A DNA stretch of 64,000 bases, taken from Rhea pennata (taxonomy: Eukaryota; Chordata; Aves; Rheiformes; Rheidae). Below the pieces are notes generated by a model. That model did not search any database. It was given only the letters and a program-made list of their open reading frames with translations, and was not told the origin of the DNA. Positions within the stretch are counted from its first letter, which is position 1. Every line of letters begins with the position of its first letter. The stretch spans positions 30,486,993 through 30,550,992 of the forward strand of contig NC_084668.1 of NCBI RefSeq assembly GCF_028389875.1. The letters are read 5' to 3'. The translations under genes were made by a program, and so were the position numbers. Below are positions 44,028 to 56,388 of this stretch, piece by piece.

Positions 44028-45913
44028 CAATGTGGCTGGTGGAAAAGTGACTTGCATTAGTAGTTGTTCAGCTTTCAAAATATCATCGAGTACTCTGCTT
44101 TGGGGTATGTGGAGTGTTCCTCCAAGTCCTTGGTTATTCATGTGGTATATTTCACCATGGTGGTCACTGCTCCAGAAGCCCTAGACAGAGGTGGATGGGG
44201 TGAGCAAAGGTGGAGGAAGAGCCATAGATCTTGAGCGGTGAGTGTACATGCCTAAGGCCTAGCCTTTCGCTGAAACACAACTGTGCCTTGGCCTTTGTAG
44301 TGCCATCAGGCAGACCACCTGTGTGCTTAAAGGAAGCTCAAGGCAGTCAGTAAAATCAGGCTCTTGATATATGTGGGGTCTTGATGCCATGTGGGTCTAG
44401 AACAGCTCTATTTGCAGTCTCAGAAACCCCAGGGATTTTCATCGCACTGCGTGCCCTTGTTTCGGTGTCATGTAAACTCTCCTGTCCTGTAATTGAAAGC
44501 CTACAAAGTGGGCTATACCTCTTCCTAGCTGCCAGGGCCATGCAAGAGGCAGCGCTAAGGATGCCCAGTCCCTAGCCTTGGTAGCTCAGGCCCCCAGAGC
44601 TGCAGGAGTACGAGCCTGGGGCAGAGGAGGCAGCGAGTTGCTGGCTTGTCCTTCCTCCTGGCCTTGCAAAGGGAAGTCCTGCTCTCTTCTAGGGAACAGG
44701 CAGGTAAGTCTCTGATTTTTAGCTTCAGGCTAGGTCAAACTATTTTACAATGGATTTTTCTTCTGATCAATGCAATAAGTGAAATCTAGGGTGATTTGTT
44801 TTTTTCTTTTGGTGATCTCTAGCTTTTGTATTTGTATCTTTGTGTGCAAGGACAGGAGTGATTAGTATTGGAGAAAACTAAGTCCACTATCCCCCTAGCA
44901 CAGAAACAAATAGTTTTTCAGCTATTTTAAAAAAGCATTGAGGGGTCTTACAAATGGAAAATGACAATGGTTTTGGTCATTTCGATCTTGGTTTGAAGTG
45001 GTGATTTATAAAATAAGTCAAATTGTACTTCTGTAAATGAGTGAGGAATAACTTGGCAGGGAGGAGAGCTACAGTATCAAAACTGTCTTGCACCTTTAGG
45101 ATTGGCTCTTTTAAAAGGCACAGTGTCTGGCCTAAATATTGGAAGATCAGCTTTTAATTATTATTTTAAATAATCTCATTTTGTTTTTTTAAAATAGACC
45201 TAAAAACAGTATTTTTTTTTCACTTCAACAGAAAAATATTTAGCTTTACAAAATAAACCATTTGTTTCCACACAAATGTCTTTCCATGCCTTTCCACAAT
45301 TTCTTAAGAAAGCGTGTAATTTTTGTAGCATCATTGTGGTATAAGTGATTTAAATAGCTTGTACTTGTGTACTTTCATCATATTTCTGTGGCTAGTCTCA
45401 GTTATGGCTCATAAATAATTCTTCTGAGATAAAACTATTAATGTCTGTAGGATATAAAGGTGTTCTGCATAGACTACCCTTTTTTTGATATGGATGTATC
45501 GGCATAGCAAGAGTAAGCATATCGAAGATGACCCAAAGTATTCTGACCTGTTGGGTTGCAAGTCAAATGTGAAGTAATTCTGAAACTATTTGCAGGACTA
45601 TAGCTTTATTTCTTGAACTGCAAAGGGAGGGTTAAAAGCCAGATGCTTTATCCAGGTGACTGCCTGAACCACTGTGACATGACACTATCTATAGGAAATG
45701 ATACAAATCTGTGGGGCTGTGTGAGGAATCTGCTTTTCACTGGCACGTAGGGTAGGTCAGTCCTTAAACTAACAAAAGCAGCTCCATTAACCAAAATCTT
45801 CAAACCTTGTGTTACTCTCCTGGACACTTGTGCTCAGCTCTCCTGCATTATTAGTACTTTTCTTTTTGTAATGTGATGAAACCCAACATTGTGTTGCAGG
45901 TTTAATTTTTTAG

Positions 45914-45937
45914 GAAGACAGCTGTGACGTCAGTCTT
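45914..45937. promoter_or_regulatory. Full palindromic CRE within a larger inverted repeat
   Basis: TGACGTCA at 45925-45932 is the complete CREB/ATF site and sits between GAAGAC and GTCTTC, which are reverse complements. It lies in AT-rich intergenic sequence about 13 kb downstream of NABP1, where CpG is rare. Enhancer activity is inferred. Confidence 0.35.
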
Positions 45938-48900
45938 CCACACAGAAACTATGATGTTAAAAAGCCTTGCACAGAAATGGCAGGTGAAATGGGGAAATGA
46001 TATAGATGTTGCCTTTGTCTGCCAGTGTGAAATAGATGTTAAATAATGAGAGATTTTTTTTGCATTGCTTGAGTTTGGTGCATATGGCTGGGCAAAACCA
46101 CAACATTATAGATAAGTGAATTGTTAGGTAAGTGGGTAGTTGAAGGTGATCGGTGGAAGTGCTCATTGGGAGGTTATTCAGGGTTATAGAGAATGGAAGT
46201 GCAAGTTAATTTTTTCTTTAATTCTCCTGGCCTGCAGCAGGAGGGGAACCAGACACCTCTATTGATCCAGCTGTGGCCCTGCCAGCTACTTTATGGCACC
46301 ACTGATTAAAAAGTGACTCTTTTAACCATAGTTTGCTGTTTAATGCTGGCTGCCCATGTCTCACCTGTTTGCTGCTAAAGCTCCACTTTAGCAGAGAGGC
46401 TGTCTCTCCAAAAGGACCATGCAGTCTTCCTGCTGGGATGCTGTGGTGCATGCTCCCAGGGCCCTTGGTTTAGGAGATGGTGCTTATGGGGGATCCCCAA
46501 AGTAGGCACTAGTGCTGTTGCTCTGAGGTGTCTGCCCAAGTCGGGCAGCAAGCAAGCGGGCAAAAGGGATGCTCCCTCTCCCCGGGCTGGACACAGGGCT
46601 GGTTTGCTCTCAGCTGGGTTTTGGCCCAGCCTGGTGCCTGAGCTCTTGTGCTTTCCCCTCTCTTGGCCTAGCCAGGTCTTTATCTGGAAACCTAAGAACA
46701 CTGCTCCTTGTTTCTTCCTTTTGTGTATCTGTTTTCCCTAGATGTACAAGCGCACATCACAATTTAGGCTGTTGGCTTTGTAAAAGTTCACTTGTATTTT
46801 GTTCTTTTGTTTTTTCTTCTGTAACTTGTACCCTTTGACATCAGGTGGCATTATTTCCCCTGAACTACACAGTGTTTCTGTGGCACGTCCTTCAGTCATG
46901 AGTGTTTTTTACCTTTGTTAACAAAATATTTGACAATCTTTCTACTGCTGAAACACTTTGAGCTAAATGAAGAGAAGGTGTTCATGTTGGTAGACTGGCA
47001 AGAACAGAATAAAGAAAAATATCATATACTCAGGGCAATTACTTTCTTTAATACAGACAGAGGTGGACAGATTTGTTTGCCAAGTAGTGGCAGTAGTAGA
47101 AAATGACCTTCAACTGCTGTTTGTTAAAATCCAAACTTCAAAATAACTACATGATATTTGGGAGAGGGTGGTCAAAGAAATGGCAAGGTTGGTTTCCTGT
47201 GCTTCTGAGAAGTGTTCTCAAATTTGCTCCTCACAGGGAAGAATTAAAATTGATATTTTGTTTGATGGCATAGTTTTTATAAAGCATCCTCTACTCCAAG
47301 AAAATTGCTGCAAATGCACCATGCTCTAAAGCCAAACATAATTTTTCCTTATTAAAGTATGATGCTTGTTCTGTATAGTCTCTGGGTTATAACTAATTAA
47401 TGTAGCTACATCTAATTATTGACTTAGCTACACGTGAGAAGGAGCTTGTTTTTAGTGAGATTTCTAGATTGATGGAAATGAATGGATTCTTCTAATGGTG
47501 TGTCCTTTGATCCAGAATTATTCACTAAGAACTGGCTATTGTAGTGATATGTTTATCAATTATAACACAAGATATAGCATGTGGTAACTTAACTGCTAAG
47601 GAGCAGAGAATGCTATTTAAAAAGAGGCTTAGAGCAGCTACTTGCTTTACTAGGATACCCAGGTATAAGAAACTTTCAATGCAGGCAGTTGTGCGGAAAC
47701 GTTGTTGCTTGGATAGTGGTGGTGTGGCTGAGGGCAGCAATAAAGTCAGGGATTGGAGATACCTAATAAATTCGGGCCTCTAAAGAGATGCACTGTGTTT
47801 TCTTTGTGTACTAGAATTGAAAATAGTGTACAGGCTCTGTGTACAGACCCCAAATGATACTGCTAATTCACTGCATAAGTGATTCTGATCTAAAGCAAGT
47901 TGGTGCTGCTGTGCCGTACGTCACTTCCTTCCTTGCTTGAAGGTGTCTGAATGTGGGGCTATTTAACCAAACTCTGAAATAGAAAAGATACCTCATTTTG
48001 CTGGTCTCAGTGAAAGCAAAGAGCAGTACCCTGTCACTATAACACTGGTGTTATAACTTGAGCCAAATTTAGTTCCAAATGTTATTTCTTGGTTCATTGA
48101 AACCAGTTATATAGTTTTCCCACTTGATTATGGAAATAATATTCTTTACTTGACATCTGGTTATTATATTTTATATATCTTCTTGTTTTTCTTCCAAGAT
48201 AAAACAAAGTGAAAATCTTTTGATTAGTAAATGCCGTAAAATGTGACTGATTTATTCGTGAGAGTTGTTTTTTGCCAAGTACATAGCTGTTACAAAAATA
48301 CTGTGTGTTATGACATTGTACTGAGTCACTTGTTGATGCTATTTGAGGGAGAGAATTTAGCTAGAGAAACTGGAACAGGATGTTCATCTTATTTCTGTAC
48401 TTGTAATCCTGAGTCATCTCAGAGCTGATGACATACAGCAACTTGCATTTTAGACAGTACTGCTCTTAAAACAATTTGGGATGCTGTAATTTAACAGAGG
48501 GTGGAAAAATGCACAAAGCTGATTTTGCACGGGAAGGCCTCTTTCAGTTGTTGCTATCTGTTGAAGGACTCTCAAACTTTGTACATCTGTGACACTTTAC
48601 CACATCTTTAAATGTCTTGTAGTTAGGTTGAAACGAGAGTCTAAATGTGTTTAGCACAGAACTATGCAGGCATTTGGGGGCTGAAGACACTCAAGTATTT
48701 GGTTTCTGGCTATTTCCCTCTTGCGGTCAGACAGTGGAGATCATTTAGATTGCTTCTTGGTTGGTCATGCTGGCTGCTTCATGGTTTCTTTACACTGCAG
48801 AAATAGGAAGCCCAGAGGCATTGGAGCGTGTGTGTGAAGTACTGAAGCAAAGGGAAGATAGTTTTCATTTCACCTCTGACACAAGAAAAAAAAATGAGTG

Positions 48901-51900
48901 AGTTTTTTTGATATAATCAAGTCTAATCTGTGGGAATGTGATTATTAAGGTGGCTATCAGATTAGTATGAATCATCAAATGTGTATTACTTATTTGCTTA
49001 TTAATAATAGTAAGATCCTGAAGTTGAGATCTTTTTCTCTTAGGAGCATGAAGACCTTCAAAAATAATTTGTATGGATCACTTCAGCTTTACTTCAGGGT
49101 AGCAGGCAGCAAATCTTTAAAAACACACTACTTACGGGTAGAAAATAAAGCGTATTGACTCTGTTTAAGGCTGTGAGAGGAATTTATGTAGGAAGGATGT
49201 AATTATTAGATTTGGAATTTGACCAAGATAGCTTTAAAGTGATGGAGAAAATTGCAGTGGGAACAGAGGATATAGGATGTACTTCCTCTAATTTGGATAC
49301 ATACATGTTCAGTAGTGCTGTTATTGTTCTTAGTAACAAGATAAGAAGCTGACTGAGAAAGCAAAATGATATCCTGCATCATATATAGCTGTTGGGTTTT
49401 TTTTGGCATCCTTTGCATCCAGCATAATGGAGCTCTGTCTGAGAGCGCTTCACATCTTGTGCTTGTGGTACAGCAGGATGCATGTCCAAAGATTTCTCCT
49501 TGTACCCCTTGCATCCTGACATGACCAAGAAATACGTGCGAACCAGGCAACAGAATGGTTAAGGAGGCTCCTTCACCGCTTAATAGGAAAATACAATGAA
49601 TACAGGAAATGTAGGTAAAACCATATATTTAAATTACTGCAGTCAAGCAGTGAAGTGCATTCATCCCCCCGGCACTGTTGCTAATCTATATTTAAAGCAA
49701 TATGAATTTCATGAACATTTTTTAAAATCATATTTTAAATTCAATTTGCTGTCAACTCATTTGATGTTTTGTGTAAAGTCATTTCCCATAAACAGATTAT
49801 TGAATATCAAAAGACTTCTCATACATATTTTTAGAAATAAATAATATTATAATAAAGATGAGCATCTGGCCCCCATGTGAGTCAGTGAACACTTTCTGGA
49901 TTACTGATGTTCTTTGGTGCTTTTTTTATCACACTTGAGAGAAGTGACATGTGAGAAACATTCAATAATATTGTTTTCTAGGCTATGATAGGTTGTTCAG
50001 CAATTAACTAGTGATATAGAAAGAAAGACAGTGACACTGAACAAGTTTGGGGTATTTATGTAGTAGCACTTTCCCTTCTGATTCCCTGTGTCGCTTCTAT
50101 GAAGAAAATTAAATTAATCCCCGAGTATCATAGACATTTGGACCACATCTGAAAATTCTGATGTCATTATCTTGATTTGATTCTTTGGAGAGAGGAAAAA
50201 AAAAAAAAAAGCTGGTAGAAGGTGGAGCATGAGCCAGGAAGAATGAGGAAGTTTTCCCAAGCTTTCCTAAATGAATACATGGCTTTGAAGGAGAAGGAGT
50301 CTAATATTCTGGTAATGCTGAAGCCTGTGAATTAAAAGTGTTATAATATGAACCAAATCCATAATACCCACAGCAGGAACTTCAGAGCATTATAGTAGAA
50401 TTAATATACTATTTCTGTGGTAAACAGTAGGGGCATTCTGAATAGCAGTTAAATCATCTGGGAAAAACCTAACCACAAATACTGTATTTCTTCTGAACTC
50501 TTGTTCTGAAAGGGTTTGACATCTCCTTTCCCACTCTTGGGGAAGTACACAAGAAGAGCATCTCAGTGCCTACCTGAGAGGTAGGTTTCATATCTGTCTT
50601 GGTCATGCCAGCTCTCTGAGTTGTAAGCATTGTTGAGATGGCACCTGCACAGATGACTTTGCCGTGAGGCCGATGAGTGGTGGCCGAATACAAAGAAGAG
50701 ATAGTATCCTTTCATTATTGGTATGCCTTGTGCTAATTCTCCTTGGTGGTCAGTTTTTGTAGGTGCAGCTGGCATTCAGAGAATTCGCCACAAATGTCAC
50801 CACCTGAGATGGTCTTCCAAAATACTCATAGCTACTTGCTGCATGCAGAGATCAGGTGATACTGGAGAAAAGTATTGTATAATACAGTGTTTCTGATGAT
50901 ACCGGTGTCTGAGAGAGAGCAGTGGCAGAAACCTGAGGCTTGCTTGGTCTACAAGTGGGCAGATAAAGTGGATCTGCACTGTGGAGCACCTGGGCTGGTC
51001 TGCAACTGGTGCAAGGGGTGGATGTTCATTTGCTGCACGTCAATGACCTGGGAGTAAACTGGATAAGAGTTTTGTATGCAGTAAAAATAAACTAAATTGA
51101 AGAAATCTTCTTTGAACATTCGAAAAACATGGAAGAATGAAAGTAAATCAGGTGGAGGTAGTTCTCTGCCAGCTGTTTGTGATAAATAATTCAGAAATGT
51201 TTCAGCAAGAAGTGAGCCACTGAGTGTGTGGAGGTGGCATGGGACACTTCCTGCAAAGTGCAGCTTTTTGCAGAGGGGAGGATCTCCATTGCTGCTCCGG
51301 GTTCATCAGTCATGACAGACTTGGGAACCCCTGCTGCCTGGGGCTGGGTGGATGTGTAGGCAGTGCACTTCTGCCTGTCAGGTCACCTGCACACTAGTAT
51401 CTAGCAACAGCTTGTAAAATGAAAGCATGTTACTTTGTAGTACAGTGAAATGTAAGATGCTGGAAGTACAATGAGGAGGAAGGATCGTTATTAAATCTCT
51501 GTATTATGTTTCTTGCTCTAAAACAGTAGTTCTGTCATGTCGGTAGGTGGTGCAAGTTTGCTACTGTTTTTGGAAATCTGGAGCATTTTTTCAAAGATTA
51601 GTGTACGTACGTGATAGGCTAATACTGGGATCAGCGAAGAAAAAGCCTGCAGTACTAAAAGCTGAATTATGACTATAACAGTTCTCAACAGTCTAGGCAA
51701 TTCCAAAAACCAGAGGGAGCGTAATGTTACGTGTGTTACTTCCACACGTGATGTTTCTGGGATTGTGCCCAGTAGATGCTTTTTAGGACATCTGTTTAAG
51801 CAGAGCCAGTGAGGAAGGGGTGCTCCAGTGAAGTAACTCAATTCTGAAAAGTAACGACCAGTTTGATGAGATTCTTTGATCTGCTAATGGAGCTTCTCCC

Positions 51901-54900
51901 AGCCTTGCCAGTGCAGCAGAGCTCCTAGGGGTGAGAGAAGGGTAAGCTGTGCTAACTCAGAATGAACTCCTGCAGAGAGAAGACAGCTGGGAGGACAGCA
52001 AAGCAACTGAACTGTGTTCTGTAGGGCATTAAGTGGTTATAACAGAAAATGAAAACCCTCCTGATAGTGAGCCAAAGTGACAAAGCATACAGTGTGAAAA
52101 CATACAGAAAGAGACCTAAACAGAACTGGAGGTCTAACAAGTCCTTGCGTAGTTAATATGCAACTGCACAGTTTGCTGACCAGGCTGTAGATGTGTCCTT
52201 TAAGGCTTGTAAATGCATTGTTGTAGTCCTGGGAAATCTGGTATTAATCAGAGGCAGAGTTGCAGTAGTTTGCAGGAGTATGAGATCGGAGCTCTGTTAT
52301 ACTGTTTCCAGTGCTTAACTGGAGTGGTCGAGTCCACCTTTATTGCTTGGAAGAAATTCGATTCAGCTCTCTTTGAGACAGATTCCTGTAGATAGTTGTT
52401 TGCAAGTCCATCCAGCAGAAGAAAGTAATGCTCACATCCTCTAGTGTTTAATGGAAGGGAACTAAGAAGTCCAGGAGAGAGGTGAAGTCTGCGTGCAGAA
52501 ATGTTTTCTACAAAAGTACATTTACATGCACAACCTGGCAGTGATTCTGGTCAGAGCTGTTCAGAGAATGATGATTCCTCTTAGCTGCTGCTTTCAAGGT
52601 TTTTATCTGTGTCTTTTTCATATTGAAACAAAACCAAATTTTCTGAACTGTTTTCATCAAAATGGAAACATCTAATTTGGGAGTACAAATAGTGGGTGTA
52701 TTTTTAATGCAGTACATATTTTGCACACTTCTGTTTGTCTTGATGCTTAAGGATGTTACAAGTAACTATTGGAGATCCAGGTCTGCTATACTGGTAGGTG
52801 TGGCACTGACCTGCAAAACCAAGTATGTTAAACTGTCCTTGTACACCCTCCCTTCCTGCTTTCCCAGGACAGGTTTCAATTGAAAGTGGCATATCTCCAA
52901 GCTGAAGTATTTTCTGGAAAAACAGTACACTTTGGGAAAACATGGTTCAGTTAAAAACACCTCACCTAGCAAGAATGCTACTGCGGATATGAGTAGTGGA
53001 TGTACTGGATTTTAGATGGCTTTTGTACTATTGTCACTTCTGTGTTTGCTGATTAATCAGGGCTTCTGCCAGATGGGATGGACGAGGGAAGTTAGGTGAA
53101 CGAGGGAGATTATGCTCTGGTATTTCTGCCATTTGCGCGTGCGCTCTCTCACGCTCGCTCTCTCCCCATCCCAGCTGTCTCCCCTCGCACAGCACAGTCT
53201 GGAGCAGAGTGACAGCTTTTTCCTGCTACTAAAGACAAACGAGGGAAAAAAGCTGTAGTGATCCCTATTCACCTATTCATGCTGATAAGCAGCCTTTGCC
53301 TTTGTTTTATTTTTTTCTGTCTAGTGGGCAAGTTCTCCTACCCAAAGGGTGGGCCTCTGTCAAGTGGGATAGGTCACTTCACTTCATGGCATTCAATTCT
53401 CTCATATATGAATTAGAGGATGATGCCACTTGACAGTGAAACCTTGGGCAATAATCCTTGATTAATGCAGTTATAATGTTATTGTTAAAGGCTGTTGTTG
53501 GACAGGATTGAGGAAGAACAACCTATGAGAAGCAAGGTTGGTTGTGAGTTATCTTCCTGTATCTTCTAATCTCTCATGCGGTACAGCCTGATGTTTTCAT
53601 GCCTTTCTTTGGAATTGTCAGATAGAAACATGTTGTTGCTGTCTGGAACCTTTTATCTTCAAATGAAAATAAGCTTTTCTTGCAGAAGAGGGCTGCTTTT
53701 TCAGATGCTTTCAGAAATGCTGATGTGCCTTGGTTGATCCAGCTAATCAGAAATGAGATCCTGTCATTCAAACTTATTTTAATAGTAATGACAAAAATGC
53801 AAAGTGCAATTCTAATAAATCAGTGTAAGAGAAATATGTCCCATTCCTTCTGTCTACTTTGCTCAGGAAGAATTGAGGTTTTATTTTGAGTTTTGATTTT
53901 CACCAAGCTTTCTGTTAGGGATTTTATTCTTTTAATTCCTGTTGGCTGATCAAATGATCAGTGTAAGTTTACTCAAGATGTTTCATTACTTGCCCAAAAC
54001 TGGGAAGGTTACCATGAAGTTTCTACTTCTTTGCAGAAGCTACTGGAAAGAATGGCCAGCTGGGTTCCAGAGTCAAATTCTTTCTTCTTTGCGCTGCATG
54101 TGTACAAGCCCATTAGGAGAACTTACTTTTAGCAGATACGACATTTCGCTTCCCATTAAAAAAAGGGTGGAACTGGACCTGTAGGCCCAGGTGTCCTATC
54201 TTGCTATGGATTCCCCGAGCCATGTGTTCACAAGGGGGTGTTTGCTTTCTTAACTGATAAGAAAGTTGACGGTTACCCTGATGCTGAATGGCTCTGAGAA
54301 ATCCTGGGGTGGCCTTTTTTGGACAACAGGACTGAAAGCAGAGCACAGGAATAGATGTGAAGAGATGGCGTTGTTGGTTTTGGGTCTATGCGAAGAAGTC
54401 AACATGCAAGTTGACCTAATTTCTCTGTGCAGCTGGTGGAGGGAAAAAAGCACCTCCTTGTTGATGGTGGGTGACTCAGAGCAGCGTAACTCTAAATTGT
54501 CCTCTGGAGAAACCCATCTCACTGGCTGTGTCCAACAAAGAGGATGCCTAACTAAGGACCTCTCAGTCATGCACCTAAAGACTGGGATTATTTTTACTAC
54601 CTCCTTTATACCCTTTGTATGTATTTAGCTTTTTATAATCTATTTCTTTACTAAATAGGGTGATTATTTTAATGAAATGTCTTGTGAATGTAGAGTCTGA
54701 CTTTGTAAGTATCTCAGGTGAACATTTTAAAGATACCTGATGGTCAAGACTGGAATGTTAAAAATGTGCAACTTTAAGGTGCTGTCAACTCTGTCCCTCG
54801 CTGGCAAGCCTGTTTTCAACGAAGTCATAACACAAAGCAAAATTGCTATTAAATGCCAAATTTCTCAAAAGCTGGTAGAAAGACTCTAGTGCCTAATAAT

Positions 54901-56339
54901 TAATTAGACTCCAAATTGCAAATATTGCCACCTAGCAGTAAAAACTAATTATATGCAAAAAGTGAATCAACTCAGCCAGACAAAACACCTCAAAGCAGCA
55001 AAAGTATATAATTATATTTTTAGTATTTCTCTCACTCCTCCCCACCCAAATGTGAGGAACAGAGCCTCATCTTCTTCAAAACTGGCTGCTATAAACATCC
55101 TCCTCTTTTCCATTATGTGCAAACCTCCAGTATCTTTTTTTTTGTTACTGAAAGTGTTTCAAATGTCTAGCCTACTGATTGCAGCATCCTCCTGCTTGTC
55201 TGCCACAGAGCTTGTTCGTCTGCTGTGTCTTGTTAGCTCTGGCTTTGCCATTCTTGTCCCTCCCTTAGTTTTGAAATAATACTCTCTTGTTTTGCCTATA
55301 TTCACATTCTTGCATCCCATAGTCCAATGAAACTTCCTGCTGCTCCCCTGGTTCTTTAGTTATTCTTATCCCTTCTCTCCATTTTTTGTCTTAAGCTTTC
55401 TCACGCATCCCATTTCTCCTACCCATCTACAAGCCCATTGCAACTGCGATCTAAATGATCTAGCCTGAAAAGATGTAACTGAGGCAACTTAATAACAGGC
55501 TTGGATATGTCAGGATGGGCTACTGCATGCCCAATACCCTTTCCCAAATGCTGTAAAATTCAGCCTTTGTTATCTATTGCTTAGATGTCCTTTGACCTGA
55601 GCACAATGCCACTGCTGTCCTTCAGAAGGCCCTTCTTCTGTCCCTCTCCCTGCCGGAGCACTGCAAAGAGTTGGGGATCTGTGACAAAGAACAGATGTAG
55701 ATCTTGTGTGCATTTTTGGCACAGCCTGTTACCTTCCCACGGTGGACGCCTCAAAGAAAACAGGTTATTCTAGTGTTCTTGCGCCCCTAATTACAATCTC
55801 ATGACTTAATCATAAGCCGCCTTTCGCTTAGGTCTGTTTGTAACATTTTCTTCTTTTCTGCTTTTGACTCATGGGCTTTCTCTTTAATGTAGCAGCTGTT
55901 CAGTTCCTGGGTGAGTGATGGGATTGAAATACCTGCAGACAAGTAGAATCTTTTGATTTTCTTTTGAAATACATCTGGAAACTGCAAATTCACTTGTAAA
56001 ACGGAAAACGCAACTTTGTGCCACTTGAGGGAACAAACCAGGCATGAGTTTCCTGCACAAACATGCAAGTGGAACATACATAAAACAAATCCTCTATGTT
56101 TAAAGATCTTTGTGTTTCTCAGAACAGTACTGTGCTCTTACCAGAAGTCTCATGATAGTATTTTCCTTAAGGCTAAAGCCATCACAGTCTTGTGATTGTA
56201 TGAGGCTACTTTCATTTGAAAAAAGAAAGGGGAGGGGGCAAGCAAACATGAGAGCACTTGACAGGATGGTACTCTCAACTTGTAAACCACAAGACAAAAA
56301 ATATATAGCCCTACCTTATAAAGCTTTCAGGCTTTAGAG

Positions 56340-56340
<1 letters not shown>

Positions 56341-56387
<47 letters not shown>
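56341..56387 (+). repeat. (AC)n microsatellite
   Basis: An uninterrupted dinucleotide array of about 23 AC units followed by a T-run. Long and pure, so likely polymorphic. Confidence 0.95.

Positions 56388-56388
<1 letters not shown>

Larger units (their letters stand above)
39546..56340. other. Intergenic, downstream of NABP1
   Basis: No gene is recognised. There are pyrimidine-rich tracts at about 42720-43260 and 55020-55450, simple repeats (T22 at 42561, A15 at 50196-50210), the 24-bp duplication at 43980, the CRE palindrome at 45925 and AT-rich stretches at 49600-49870 and 54780-54960. A faint MIR-like motif lies near 53365-53440, too weak to call. All open frames are short and unsupported. 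Confidence 0.65.

Noticed and set aside
50470-50780. Overlapping minus-strand frames suggesting a processed pseudogene
   Set aside because: I could not match either frame to a known protein, and no poly(A) tract or target-site duplication is visible.
51729-51749. ACGTGTG...CACACGT inverted repeat containing an E-box
   Set aside because: Seven-base arms with a seven-base spacer are expected by chance at this scale; no further context.
53345-53440. MIR-like motif around GGTCACTTCACTTCATGGC
   Set aside because: Only one landmark is recognisable and the flanks do not extend the match.
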